A DNA stretch of 64,000 nucleotides from NCBI RefSeq assembly GCF_023283825.1, contig NZ_JAKILD010000017.1, positions 52,317-116,316 of the forward strand. The letters are read 5' to 3'. Position numbers and translations under genes: made by a program. This document shows, one piece after another, positions 17,758 to 26,641 of this stretch. The notes below the pieces were generated by a model, which saw only the letters and a program-made list of their open reading frames with translations, did not search any database and was not told where the DNA came from. The stretch is from Shewanella olleyana (GTDB lineage Bacteria; Pseudomonadota; Gammaproteobacteria; Enterobacterales; Shewanellaceae). Position 1 is the stretch's first letter; each line of letters opens with the position of its first letter.

Positions 17758-18462
17758 ATGGCAGGCCATGTTTTAGCAAAAAAAATCTCAGGTTTATTTC
17801 GTGGAGATAAGATTGACGCCATTAAGGGTGTTGAAAGTGCCATGAACAATAAGCTTCCGGTACCAACGCTTAAGGTGACTAAAAACAGCGTAGAAGGCGA
17901 CACCCAAGCCGACCCTGTTCATCACGGCGGGGAAGAACGTGTTTTGCACCATTTCCCGCGAGAGCATTATGGCCAATACCGTCGCTGGGATTTAATCACA
18001 CACTTTAAGGATGTCCCCGCCATGGGGGAAAATATTAGCACTGTTGGTTTAAACGAATCTCAAGTGAATATTGGCGATATTATTCAAATCGGTGAGGTGT
18101 TATTGCAAGTAACACAGCCACGCTCACCTTGCTTTAAACTCAATTTGCAGTTTGGACACCCTAAATTTGCTTTAGCGATGCAAGAAAGCCGCATGTGTGG
18201 TTGGTTTTATAAAGTACTCCAAGAAGGCGAGATTAAAGCCAGTGATAGCATTGTATTAATTGAAAGAAAAACTGACATCAGTATTGCTCAGGCGATGAAG
18301 ATATACTTTTTAGCTGATGTCGATCCTGAGCAATACCAGCAGTTGATGCAGTGTGAAGGCTTAGCTGAAAACTGGATTGCCAGTATGCAAAAACGTATTG
18401 ATACTCAGCAAATTGAGAATTGGCAATATCGATTGTATGGCCCAGAAGGTGAGCCAGCTTAA
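17758..18462 (+). CDS. yiiM: YiiM-like MOSC-domain protein
   Basis: 234 residues. The MOSC domain includes the conserved HHGGEERVLHHFPREHY and the cysteine-bearing QVTQPRSPCFKLNLQFGHP, the region that contacts molybdenum cofactor. It has the extra C-terminal part seen in YiiM, which with a reductase detoxifies N-hydroxylated bases such as 6-N-hydroxylaminopurine. ACGAGAG precedes ATG 17758. As a Moco enzyme it fits the molybdenum-rich neighbourhood. It stands alone, followed 70 bases later by a DUF4870 gene on the same strand. Confidence 0.85.
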   Translation: MAGHVLAKKISGLFRGDKIDAIKGVESAMNNKLPVPTLKVTKNSVEGDTQADPVHHGGEERVLHHFPREHYGQYRRWDLITHFKDVPAMGENISTVGLNESQVNIGDIIQIGEVLLQVTQPRSPCFKLNLQFGHPKFALAMQESRMCGWFYKVLQEGEIKASDSIVLIERKTDISIAQAMKIYFLADVDPEQYQQLMQCEGLAENWIASMQKRIDTQQIENWQYRLYGPEGEPA

Positions 18463-18533
18463 CGACATTTTTTCGATAATGAAAACCGATAATGAAAACC
18501 GATAATTAAAACGAATTATGACAAGGATGCACA

Positions 18534-18884
18534 ATGAGTGAAATGGTAGAAAAAGAAGCCAGAGACATGGGGTTACTGGTTTATGCAGCGAGCTTTGCAG
18601 GTTACATCATTCCGCTAGGTAGTATTATTGGTCCACTTATCGTGTGGCTGATGAAACGAGATGAATTTGAGTTCGTTAATGAATGTGGCAAAAACTGTAT
18701 TAATTTTAAATTGAGCCTACTAATATATGTGATTATCAGCAGCATTTTAGCGATTGTTGGCATCGGTTTTATACTGCTAATGGCATTAGCCCTAGCTGAT
18801 ATCATTTGCACTATTATCGCAATAATTAAAGCGGGCGAGGGAGTGGCATATCGTTACCCGTTAACGATTAACTTTATCCAGTAG
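18534..18884 (+). CDS. DUF4870 family small membrane protein
   Basis: 116 residues with three hydrophobic segments, at about residues 13-40, 60-85 and 85-100. The signature GSIIGPLIVWLMKRDEFEFV followed by NFKLSLLIY is typical of DUF4870 (TIC20-like small membrane proteins of unknown role). It ends in the common YRYPLTINFI. ACAAGGATGCAC provides a ribosome site. No partner gene is apparent. It converges on the ETF oxidoreductase gene, with a shared terminator between. Confidence 0.82.
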   Translation: MSEMVEKEARDMGLLVYAASFAGYIIPLGSIIGPLIVWLMKRDEFEFVNECGKNCINFKLSLLIYVIISSILAIVGIGFILLMALALADIICTIIAIIKAGEGVAYRYPLTINFIQ

Positions 18885-18912
18885 CTCTGGCAAGGTTTGC
18901 AAAAAAGAACAT

Positions 18913-18944
18913 AAAAAAACGCACTGATTAAAGTGCGTTTTTTT
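18913..18944. terminator. Bidirectional terminator between DUF4870 and ETF-QO genes
   Basis: A-run, ACGCACT (18919-18925), six-base loop, AGTGCGT (18932-18938), T-run. The A- and T-runs allow it to end transcripts from both convergent genes. Confidence 0.88.
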
Positions 18945-18957
18945 GTTTAAGTCCTGT

Positions 18958-20610
18958 TTACATGTTCGGGTAGTTTGGACCACCGCCGCCTTCAGGGGTA
19001 ACCCAAGTGATATTCTGGCTTGGGTCCTTAATGTCACAGGTTTTGCAGTGAATACAGTTTTGCGCGTTAATCACAAACTTGTTCTCAGCGCCTTCTGCAA
19101 CAACTTCATATACGCCAGCAGGGCAATAGCGTTGTGCAGGTTCATTGTATTTGATTAAGTTAACTGCAATAGGAGTCGAAGCATCTTTAAGCTGCAGATG
19201 ACACTTCTGATCTTCTTCATGGTATGTGTTCGATAGGTACACTGATGACAACTTATCAAAACTGAGCTTACCATCTGGCTTAGGGTATTCAATCGGAGTG
19301 AAGTCTTTGGCTAAGCCCATGTCTGCATGATCAGGCGTTTCATCACGTAACGTAATTGGGAATTTGCCGCCAAACCAGTTTTGGTCGATAAAGTTAAATG
19401 CACCACCTAAGTAAGTGCCAAACTTATGCAGAGCAGGGCCAAAGTTACGTGACTGGAATAACTCTTCATGCAGCCAACTTTGTTCAATGCGTGATTGGAA
19501 ACAATCGAGATCTTTACCCGCCTCAACACCTGCCATTAACGCTTCACCTAAAGTTTGCGCTGCAACAATACCGCTCTTCATCGCAGTATGTGTGCCTTTG
19601 ATTTTGGCAAAGTTTAATGTGCCAGCATCACAACCAATAAGCAGTCCACCAGGGAAACTCATTTTAGGTAGTGAATTTAATCCACCTTTAGCAATAGCGC
19701 GGGCACCATAAGTTAAGCGCTCACCACCGGTTAAGGTTTGGCTAATGACTGGATGTTGTTTATAACGCTGGAATTCGTCAAATGGGCTGATATGAGGGTT
19801 TTTGTAATTAAGGTCAATAATCAAACCTACAGCCACTTGGTTATCTTCCATATGGTAAAGGAAGCCACCTCCAGATGTGCCTTGATTTAACGGCCAGCCA
19901 CCAGTATGAACAACTTTACCTTCTTGGTGTTGCTCAGCTGGGATTTTCCAAATTTCTTTAAAGCCTAAACCGTAATGCTGCGGCGTTTTACCATTATCAA
20001 GATGATACTTAGCAATTAACTCTTTACCTAAATGACCACGACAACCTTCTGAGAAGACTGTGTATTTGGCATGTAACTCCATACCAGGCATGTAGCTGTC
20101 TTTTTCTTCGCCATTAGCGCCAACACCCATATCGCCAATCAAAATGCCTTTAACGCTATTATCTTGATTAAATAACACTTCGCTTGCGGCAAAACCTGGG
20201 AAGATTTCTACACCTAAACCTTCAGCTTTTTCAGCTAACCAACGCGTTAGGTTACCAACACTAATGATGTAGTTACCTTCGTTGTGCATCGTTTTAGGCA
20301 CTAAGCTGTTAGACATTAACTTAGATTTTGACTCTGAGCTGAGTAAATAAATCTCATCATGAGTCACTTTGGTGTTAAGTGGGATATCGGAATCACGCCA
20401 ATCAGAGAACAATTCATCCAATACTTTAGGTTCAAAAACCGCACCAGATAATATGTGCGCTCCAACCTCAGAGCCTTTTTCAACCACACAGACGGTCATT
20501 TCTTTGTCTGCATCTTGTGATATTTGCATTAATCGACATGCAGTAGCGAGTCCGGCAGGTCCTGCCCCGACTATTACTACATCGAATTCCATAGATTCGC
20601 GTTCCATCAT
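18958..20610 (-). CDS. Electron transfer flavoprotein-ubiquinone oxidoreductase
   Basis: 550 residues. The N-terminal FAD site is VVIVGAGPAGLATACRLM. The C-terminal [4Fe-4S] motif is CIHCKTCDIKDPSQNITW. Length and layout fit ETF-QO, which passes electrons from acyl-CoA dehydrogenases through ETF to ubiquinone at the inner membrane, linking beta-oxidation and amino-acid breakdown to respiration. Three starts are possible (MMERES, MERES, MEFD); the first is used. It is divergent from moaA, with a palindrome TCACAG-N6-CTGTGA at 20694-20711 in its upstream region that could bind a fatty-acid or branched-chain regulator. Confidence 0.93.
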   Translation of the reverse strand: MMERESMEFDVVIVGAGPAGLATACRLMQISQDADKEMTVCVVEKGSEVGAHILSGAVFEPKVLDELFSDWRDSDIPLNTKVTHDEIYLLSSESKSKLMSNSLVPKTMHNEGNYIISVGNLTRWLAEKAEGLGVEIFPGFAASEVLFNQDNSVKGILIGDMGVGANGEEKDSYMPGMELHAKYTVFSEGCRGHLGKELIAKYHLDNGKTPQHYGLGFKEIWKIPAEQHQEGKVVHTGGWPLNQGTSGGGFLYHMEDNQVAVGLIIDLNYKNPHISPFDEFQRYKQHPVISQTLTGGERLTYGARAIAKGGLNSLPKMSFPGGLLIGCDAGTLNFAKIKGTHTAMKSGIVAAQTLGEALMAGVEAGKDLDCFQSRIEQSWLHEELFQSRNFGPALHKFGTYLGGAFNFIDQNWFGGKFPITLRDETPDHADMGLAKDFTPIEYPKPDGKLSFDKLSSVYLSNTYHEEDQKCHLQLKDASTPIAVNLIKYNEPAQRYCPAGVYEVVAEGAENKFVINAQNCIHCKTCDIKDPSQNITWVTPEGGGGPNYPNM

Positions 20611-20693
20611 CTCACCTTTGATCTTCGTTTCCCATTTTTGGCGGGTTTGTTGTTTTTATTGTTTTACTCACCTTACCTCAAAAATGCCCTAGG

Positions 20694-20711
20694 TCACAGT
20701 AGCAACTGTGA
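20694..20711. promoter_or_regulatory. Palindrome between ETF-QO and moaA
   Basis: TCACAG-TAGCAA-CTGTGA is a perfect six-base inverted repeat with a six-base spacer. It lies about 84 bases upstream of the ETF-QO gene and 100 bases upstream of the moaA -10 box. The half-site polarity is opposite to a CRP site. The regulator is unknown. Confidence 0.4.
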
Positions 20712-20807
20712 TTTTGAGCTCGTGAGCTAGCTCGCAATTCTTTACAGATTTTGTTCAAACTGGGACAAAATGTCATAAAAAGGTTCTGATTAGAGTGAAT
20801 TTAGGCC

Positions 20808-20813
20808 TATAAT
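20808..20813 (+). promoter_or_regulatory. -10 box of the moa-mod operon
   Basis: TATAAT at 20808-20813, with a weak -35 candidate TTCTGA at 20784-20789 and 18 bases between. Transcription would begin near 20820, right where the molybdenum-cofactor RNA motif starts. Confidence 0.6.
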
Positions 20814-20824
20814 CAAGGTTGACG

Positions 20825-20936
20825 GTTCTCCGAGCTTTATATCCTACGTCCACAGATACGGGTATTTAGCCGTGGTAATAATGCCACCGGGGTGAGTAAA
20901 GAAATGCACTTACCTCCCACACTTGGAAAGGTTAAC
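20825..20936 (+). promoter_or_regulatory. Molybdenum-cofactor (Moco) riboswitch before moaA
   Basis: The 5' part contains GGTTCTCCGAGC, and the 3' part contains CCTCCC and then TTGGAAAGGTTAACATG. The E. coli moaA leader ends in the closely similar CTGGAAAGGTGTACATG. Between them are complementary segments including CCAC near 20862 and GTGG near 20873. The ribosome site GGAAAGG is the last element of the motif, so ligand binding should block moaA translation when cofactor is plentiful. Exact boundaries were judged by eye. Confidence 0.82.
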
Positions 20937-21917
20937 ATGTCCCAACTACAAGACAGCTTTGGTCGAAGATTTCACTATCTGCGGATGTCAGTCACTGACG
21001 TTTGTAATTTCAAATGTACCTATTGCCTACCTGACGGTTATCGACCTGATGGCAAGCCTAAGTTTCTCGCACTAAAAGAAATAGAAAATTTAGTGGCGGC
21101 TTTTGGCGAAGTCGGTACTCAAAAAATCCGCATTACCGGTGGTGAGCCGACCCTTAGAAAAGATTTTACTGATATCATTCGTGTCGTTGCTGATAATGAC
21201 AACATCAATACCGTTGCCACCACAACCAATGGTTATCGTCTCGAGAAGCATGCCAAAGAATGGTATGACGCAGGTCTGCGCCGGATTAATGTTTCGGTTG
21301 ATAGTCTAGACCCTAAAATGTTTTACCAAATCACTGGCGAGAATAAGTTTGATCAAGTCATGCGTGGTATCGACGCAGCGCTTGAGGCAGGTTTTGAGCG
21401 AATTAAAATCAATGCTGTACTGCTTAAAGGCTTAAATGACAAAGATTTGCCACGTTTTTTACATTGGATCAAAAGCACACCGATAGACTTGCGCTTTATT
21501 GAACTAATGGAAACAGGCTTAGGTCATGATTACTTTAAAGCTCATCACTTAGCTGGCCTTGATATCAAGTTAAAACTTGAGTCAGAAGGTTGGTTATATG
21601 ACTTACCGAGTGTTGATGACGGCCCAGCTCAAAACTTCAGTCACCCAGACTACCAAGGTCGTATCGGCTTGATTATGCCGTACGCCAAAAACTTCTGTGC
21701 CAGTTGTAACCGTTTACGAGTGTCTGCAAAAGGTAAATTGCATTTGTGTTTGTTTACCGAAAACGGCCTTGATTTACGTGATTTATTGCAACATGAATCC
21801 CAACGCGCAGAGCTTATTGAACGTTTGCACAGTCAATTAGCACAGAAAGAAGAAACCCATTATTTACATCAAGGGATCACAGGCGTGACCAAGCATCTAG
21901 CTTCTATTGGCGGTTAA
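20937..21917 (+). CDS. moaA: GTP 3',8-cyclase MoaA
   Basis: 326 residues from ATG 20937. The radical SAM motif CNFKCTYC lies near residue 25 and the C-terminal second cluster CASCNRLRVSAKGKLHLCLF near residue 260. It converts GTP to 3',8-cyclo-GTP, the first step of molybdopterin synthesis. The C-terminus ends in the essential GG. ATG 20937 is chosen because GGAAAGG lies six bases upstream and completes the Moco riboswitch; GTG 20892 in the same frame lies inside the RNA. It leads moaA-C-D-E-modA-B-C. Confidence 0.95.
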   Translation: MSQLQDSFGRRFHYLRMSVTDVCNFKCTYCLPDGYRPDGKPKFLALKEIENLVAAFGEVGTQKIRITGGEPTLRKDFTDIIRVVADNDNINTVATTTNGYRLEKHAKEWYDAGLRRINVSVDSLDPKMFYQITGENKFDQVMRGIDAALEAGFERIKINAVLLKGLNDKDLPRFLHWIKSTPIDLRFIELMETGLGHDYFKAHHLAGLDIKLKLESEGWLYDLPSVDDGPAQNFSHPDYQGRIGLIMPYAKNFCASCNRLRVSAKGKLHLCLFTENGLDLRDLLQHESQRAELIERLHSQLAQKEETHYLHQGITGVTKHLASIGG

Positions 21918-22015
21918 TATAGAGCGGAGTTTGGTGGCTTAAGGTGTTTGCAGTTTGACTGCTAAACAGTATTCCTTTCCCAGACAGATATTAAGACTTA
22001 AGAAGGCAAGTTAGC

Positions 22016-22498
22016 ATGAGCAATTGTTTTACCCATATCAATGCCGATGGCAACGCCCACATGGTCGATGTGACTGAAAAAACTGTCACGGAACGTGAAG
22101 CCCGCGCGGAAGCATTCATTGAAATGGCGCCTAGTACGCTTGAAATGATCATGAGTGGCAGCCACCACAAAGGTGATGTATTTGCTACAGCACGTATTGC
22201 TGGTATCCAGGCAGCTAAAAAGACCTCAGATTTAATTCCTTTATGTCATCCGTTAATGTTGACCAAAGTAGAAGTTGACCTTGAAGCTCAGCCAGAACTT
22301 AACCGTGTCCGTATCACGAGCTTATGTAAACTTTCTGGTAAAACAGGTGTGGAAATGGAAGCATTAACCGCAGCTTCAACAGCGGCGTTAACCATTTATG
22401 ACATGTGTAAAGCCGTTCAAAAAGACATGATTATTTCTCAAGTACGCTTACTTGAAAAGCGTGGCGGTAAGTCAGGTCATTTCCAAGCAGAAGATTAA
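22016..22498 (+). CDS. moaC: Cyclic pyranopterin monophosphate synthase MoaC
   Basis: 160 residues of standard MoaC length, with [14 protein letters not shown], the catalytic region [15 protein letters not shown] and VGMEMEAL-like [11 protein letters not shown]. It rearranges cyclo-GTP to cyclic pyranopterin monophosphate in the cytoplasm. AAGG precedes the ATG. It follows moaA after 98 bases; no moaB lies between them as in E. coli. Confidence 0.95.
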   Translation: MSNCFTHINADGNAHMVDVTEKTVTEREARAEAFIEMAPSTLEMIMSGSHHKGDVFATARIAGIQAAKKTSDLIPLCHPLMLTKVEVDLEAQPELNRVRITSLCKLSGKTGVEMEALTAASTAALTIYDMCKAVQKDMIISQVRLLEKRGGKSGHFQAED

Positions 22499-22570
22499 TT
22501 TTTGCTGGTATTTGAGCGCTACCAAGAGTTCAACGTTAATTGAAAGACCAACTCAATACGAGACATCGAC

Positions 22571-22819
22571 ATGATCCAAGTTCTATTTTTTGCACAAGTT
22601 AGAGAGTTACTCGGCACGGCTAAAGTTGAAGTTGCAGCAGAGGGTATTACCAATACTGAGCAACTGCGTGAAGCATTAGCAGCTAAAGATGATAAATGGG
22701 CTAAAGTATTGTCGTCAGAAAAATTACTGGTCGCCGTGAATCAAACGATGAGTGCATGGGATGCGGTAGTTGTTGATGGCGATGAAGTTGCCTTTTTCCC
22801 ACCAGTAACAGGTGGCTAA
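22571..22819 (+). CDS. moaD: Molybdopterin synthase sulfur carrier MoaD
   Basis: 82 residues with a ubiquitin-like fold, ending in the double glycine FFPPVTGG that is adenylated by MoeB and thiocarboxylated. It gives its sulfur to MoaE for dithiolene formation. It starts 72 bases after moaC and ends three bases before moaE, so the two synthase subunits are coupled. Confidence 0.95.
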   Translation: MIQVLFFAQVRELLGTAKVEVAAEGITNTEQLREALAAKDDKWAKVLSSEKLLVAVNQTMSAWDAVVVDGDEVAFFPPVTGG

Positions 22820-22822
22820 ATT

Positions 22823-23311
22823 ATGACGGCAACGGCTAATAACAACCCAAGACAAGTGGTTCGTGTTCAAACCGCTGATTTCAGTGTGGCTGATGAATAT
22901 GCGGCTATTGCTAACGATAATAGCGACGGCGCAGTGGTGACCTTTGCTGGTAAAGTCCGCGACTTTAATGATGGTAGTGCCGTCACTGATTTAACGTTAG
23001 AACATTACCCTGGTATGACCGAAGCTGTGCTAGTGCAATTAGCTGAACAAGCCTATGAGCGCTGGCCATTAAATTACGTCACCATTATTCACCGTGTGGG
23101 TCGCATGGAGTTGGGTGAGCAAATCGTATTTATTGGCGTTACCAGCATGCATCGCAAAGCAGCATTTGCAGCTTGTGAGTTCTTAATTGATTTCTTAAAA
23201 ACTAAAGCCCCTTTTTGGAAACTAGAAGCGGGTGAAGAAGGCAATAATTGGGTTGAAGCACGTGATTCAGATGAACAAGCTGCATCAATGTGGAATGACG
23301 ACGCAAAGTAA
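22823..23311 (+). CDS. moaE: Molybdopterin synthase catalytic subunit MoaE
   Basis: 162 residues. Conserved motifs are VTFAGKVRDFN, LEHYPGMTE, the active-site HRVGRMELGEQIVFIGVTSMHRKAA and FLKTKAPFWKLE with the catalytic lysine. With MoaD it inserts two sulfurs into precursor Z. The N-terminus is somewhat longer than in E. coli. It is followed 18 bases later by modA. Confidence 0.95.
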   Translation: MTATANNNPRQVVRVQTADFSVADEYAAIANDNSDGAVVTFAGKVRDFNDGSAVTDLTLEHYPGMTEAVLVQLAEQAYERWPLNYVTIIHRVGRMELGEQIVFIGVTSMHRKAAFAACEFLIDFLKTKAPFWKLEAGEEGNNWVEARDSDEQAASMWNDDAK

Positions 23312-23329
23312 ATTAAGGATGCTAGGTTT

Positions 23330-24205
23330 ATGACTGTTAGTCGCCGTTCACTACTTGGTATTCAGCGAGTACTGCTTAGTAGCTTGCTAGGTTTAGTGAC
23401 CTTAGTTTCGTGTTCAGTTCACGCTGCGAAACCACCTGCTATTGCAGCAGCGGCGAATGTTAAGTTTGCATTAGATGAAATCGTGACAAACTTTACCGCA
23501 GAAACTGGCTTGAAATTGCGGGTGTCTTACGGCTCTTCAGGAAACTTTGTTGCACAAATTCAGCATGGCGCACCATTTGAAATGTTGCTTAGCGCTGATG
23601 AGTTTTATGTGCAGCAGTTACACAAGGCCGGTAAAACCGATTCTGATGGTGATATTTACGCCATTGGCAAGCTTGCCCTTGTCGCTCCTAATAACTCTTC
23701 TCTTAAACTCGATCCGCAATTAACTGGCCTAGCTGAAGCCGTCAAGCAAGGTGAGATTAAGCGCTTTGTTATCGCCAACCCAGCTCATGCGCCTTATGGT
23801 GAACGTGCTCAAGCATTATTGACAGAACAACAGCTTTGGTCTGATTTAAAGTCCACTATCATCATGGGCGAAAATGTATCCCAAGCGGCTCAATTTGCCT
23901 TAAGTGGCTCTGCCCAAGGTGGCATTGTGGCTTTATCGTTGGCATCAGCGCCGCAATTTACCAAGATGGGCCGTTATGTTGAAATCCCACAATCTTTTTA
24001 TCAGCCGATTAATCAACGCATGGTCATGACGCCTAAAGCCGGCGACACAACCAAACAGTTTTATCAGTACATGCAAACCAGTGCTGCGCAGCAAGTTCTA
24101 AAAAGTTATGGCTTTGGTTTTCCTGCTAACGCCGATGATAAACATCATTTACACCAACCTAAACTCAGCTCGCCAAGACCTAGACAGCAAGTGGCGGAGC
24201 AGTAA
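23330..24205 (+). CDS. modA: Molybdate-binding protein ModA
   Basis: 291 residues. The N-terminal export signal ends near SCSVHAA; LVSC could also serve as a lipobox. The molybdate-binding fold shows AAAANVKFALDEIV, VSYGSSGNFVAQIQHGAPFEMLLSADE, and FVIANPAHAPYGERAQ. It captures molybdate in the periplasm for ModBC. Odd features are the basic start VSRRSLLG and a His-, Lys- and Arg-rich extension of about 20 residues after the usual end at GFGFP. It lies in one transcription unit with the moa genes. Confidence 0.93.
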   Translation: MTVSRRSLLGIQRVLLSSLLGLVTLVSCSVHAAKPPAIAAAANVKFALDEIVTNFTAETGLKLRVSYGSSGNFVAQIQHGAPFEMLLSADEFYVQQLHKAGKTDSDGDIYAIGKLALVAPNNSSLKLDPQLTGLAEAVKQGEIKRFVIANPAHAPYGERAQALLTEQQLWSDLKSTIIMGENVSQAAQFALSGSAQGGIVALSLASAPQFTKMGRYVEIPQSFYQPINQRMVMTPKAGDTTKQFYQYMQTSAAQQVLKSYGFGFPANADDKHHLHQPKLSSPRPRQQVAEQ

Positions 24206-24208
24206 TTT

Positions 24209-24889
24209 ATGGATTGGCAGTCACTGTGGCTTTCCGCCAAATTAAGTACCGTTACTGTGTTAATCCTGATCCCTATGGCTATTTTTGTGGGACGTTTTCT
24301 GGCCTACAAACAATTTCGAGGTAAATCATGGGTTGAAGCACTCATTATGGTGCCATTAGTGTTGCCGCCGACTGTGATTGGCTATTATTTGCTGGTGGGT
24401 CTAGGTAGTCAAAGTTTGATTGGCCAATGGGTTGAGCAGTTTACTGGTACTCAGTTAGTGTTTAATTTTTCTGGCTTAGTGATCGCTTCCATTCTAGTTA
24501 ATATTCCTTTTGCAGTGCAGCCTATCCAACGGGCATTTGAAACCATTCCTCATGATATTCCAGATGCCGCAGCGTGTTGCGGCATGAGCTGGTGGCGCAT
24601 CTTTTTAAAAATCGAACTGCCAATGATTTGGCCTGGGATTCTGACGGCGGTGGTATTGTGTTTTTCTCACGTATTGGGTGAGTTTGGCGTGGTATTAATG
24701 CTTGGCGGCAATATAGCCGGTGAAACTAAAACGATCTCGATTGCCATTTATGACAGTGTGCAAGCTTTTGACTTTGAAGCGGCGGGTACTATGTCGCTAG
24801 TGTTGTTAGTATTTGCTGTGAGTGTTCTCGCCATTACCACCAGTTTGTCGAAGCGTTTAGGAGGCCATAATGCCAACCAACAACGCTGA
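24209..24889 (+). CDS. modB: Molybdate ABC transporter permease ModB
   Basis: 226 residues with five to six membrane helices. The EAA loop, which contacts ModC, reads AAACCGMSWWRIFLKIELP, and PLVLPPTVIGYYLL is typical of ModB. It starts three bases after modA and overlaps modC by 20 bases, so it is translationally coupled. It forms the inner-membrane channel for molybdate. Confidence 0.94.
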   Translation: MDWQSLWLSAKLSTVTVLILIPMAIFVGRFLAYKQFRGKSWVEALIMVPLVLPPTVIGYYLLVGLGSQSLIGQWVEQFTGTQLVFNFSGLVIASILVNIPFAVQPIQRAFETIPHDIPDAAACCGMSWWRIFLKIELPMIWPGILTAVVLCFSHVLGEFGVVLMLGGNIAGETKTISIAIYDSVQAFDFEAAGTMSLVLLVFAVSVLAITTSLSKRLGGHNANQQR

Positions 24890-25976
24890 TCTACACTGCG
24901 AAATATCACAACAGTCGCCGATTCCTTTAACCGCTAAATTTAGTTGTAAAGCTGGGGAAGTATTGGCTGTCGTTGGGCCATCCGGTGGTGGTAAAACAAC
25001 ACTACTGCGGATGATTGCTGGATTAAGTTCTTCTGAGCAAGGCAAGATCGAGTGCGGCGGCAAGACATGGTTTGACGATGAGCAACATATCCATTTGTCA
25101 CCACAACAACGTCATATTGGCTATGTGCCGCAACATTTTGGTTTATTTCCTCACCTCACGGCGCTGGAAAATGTCATTTCTGGCTTAGATCACATACCTA
25201 AGATCGAACGTAAGGCAAGAGCCTTAGACTGGCTTGAGCGAGTTAACTTACACGGGCTCCCTGCTAGGCTGCCTGCTCAGTTATCTGGCGGTCAGCGTCA
25301 GCGTGTGGCCTTAGCAAGAGCGTTAGCACGTGAACCTTCAGTATTATTGCTTGATGAACCCTTTTCAGCGGTAGATAGAGAAACCCGTGAGCGTTTATAC
25401 ATGGAGCTTGCCCGCTTAAAGTCGCAGTTATCTATTCCTGTTGTCATGGTGACCCATGATATGAATGAAGCTTTGTTACTTGCTGACAAAATGATTTTAA
25501 TCAGCCAAGGCAAAATGCTACAACAAGGTAAGCCATTTGAGGTGTTATCTCACCCTTGTAATGAAACCGTCGCCAGACAAATGGGGCTGCGGAACATCTT
25601 CAATGCTGAGGTGAGTGGTCGCGATGTTGATGCTAATATCACTTGGCTTAAAATGGGTGAGCAAATTATTGCTAGCGACAGTGCGCCAGAGTTAGTGGTC
25701 GGGCAGCAAGTGCGCTGGGTCATTCCTAATCAAGGTATCCGTTTCAATGCCATTACCAGTGGGCGATTATGCCGTAGCATTAATAAACTCGATATTGTCA
25801 TTGAGTCTATGCTTATCATGGGTGAGTCAGTGCGAGTGAAAGCCAGAATGGCTGATGTTGATGAGGTGTTCAATATGGATATACCTTCACACTTAGCTGA
25901 GAAACTCTCTTTAAAGTCTGGGCTTGCGACCACGATTGCGCTTAAATCTGAACAAGTTCATATTCTAGAATCATGA
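24870..25976 (+). CDS. modC: Molybdate ABC transporter ATPase ModC
   Basis: 368 residues. Walker A is GPSGGGKTTLL, the signature is LSGGQRQRVALARALA, Walker B is VLLLDEPFSAVD, and the switch His is in MVTHDMNEA. A C-terminal TOBE/Mop domain at about residues 290-360 can bind oxyanions and shut transport. A TAGGAGG site lies within the end of modB. It is the last gene of the moa-mod unit; no clear terminator follows. Confidence 0.95.
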   Translation: MPTNNADLHCEISQQSPIPLTAKFSCKAGEVLAVVGPSGGGKTTLLRMIAGLSSSEQGKIECGGKTWFDDEQHIHLSPQQRHIGYVPQHFGLFPHLTALENVISGLDHIPKIERKARALDWLERVNLHGLPARLPAQLSGGQRQRVALARALAREPSVLLLDEPFSAVDRETRERLYMELARLKSQLSIPVVMVTHDMNEALLLADKMILISQGKMLQQGKPFEVLSHPCNETVARQMGLRNIFNAEVSGRDVDANITWLKMGEQIIASDSAPELVVGQQVRWVIPNQGIRFNAITSGRLCRSINKLDIVIESMLIMGESVRVKARMADVDEVFNMDIPSHLAEKLSLKSGLATTIALKSEQVHILES

Positions 25977-26059
25977 TCAATTATTAATCTTACAATGCTT
26001 GGGTCTTTTGCTGGGCTTAGGTAAAGTAGCACTATTCCAATTCTCATCTTGAGGCTTTC

Positions 26060-26584
26060 ATGTTCCGTATCGTTCTGTCGTTGTTAGTCGTATTTCCATC
26101 TATGGTAATGGCAACCACGAGTATGCATACATTACTCTCGAAGGGTGAATACGTAAGACCGCTTATCGTGATTGAACAAATTGAAGCAGAATATAATGGT
26201 ATTGTTTCATCGTTTGATATGGATATTGAAAACGGTCAATTAGTATATGAAATTGACCTATTAAATCTTGATGACAGTGAAATTACCGAATTGTCATTTG
26301 ACGCCTCTGATGGCAGTTTAATCACTAAAAAGTTATCTGTGTTTGAACCGGATGATTTGGACCAAATCAAAGCTGCTCGAGTCTTAGCTAAAAAAGAAAT
26401 GACCTTTACTGAACTCGTCAGAATGGCACAACAAGATCAAGCAGGTTATTTAATTGAAGCTGAGTTAGAGCATGACCTAGCGATCAGTTACCTAGAGTTA
26501 AAATTACTCAATGTTTCTAGCAAGCATACTATTGCTTTTGATATTGAAGAATTACGTCCGTTACCATTATTACAATGGGATTAG
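26060..26584 (+). CDS. PepSY-domain protein
   Basis: 174 residues with a signal peptide ending near MVMAT. Two PepSY-like repeats follow: LIVIEQIEAEYNGIV with NGQLVYEIDLLNLD, and LVRMAQQDQAGYLIEAELE. PepSY modules occur in peptidase inhibitors and sensor-associated periplasmic proteins. It lies 57 bases before a two-component pair, so a role in signal input is plausible but unproven. Confidence 0.7.
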   Translation: MFRIVLSLLVVFPSMVMATTSMHTLLSKGEYVRPLIVIEQIEAEYNGIVSSFDMDIENGQLVYEIDLLNLDDSEITELSFDASDGSLITKKLSVFEPDDLDQIKAARVLAKKEMTFTELVRMAQQDQAGYLIEAELEHDLAISYLELKLLNVSSKHTIAFDIEELRPLPLLQWD

Positions 26585-26641
26585 CTTTAACGGGCTAAAA
26601 GTATCTTTGCAGTGAAGGCTGTAGCATTAAGGAATAGCACT

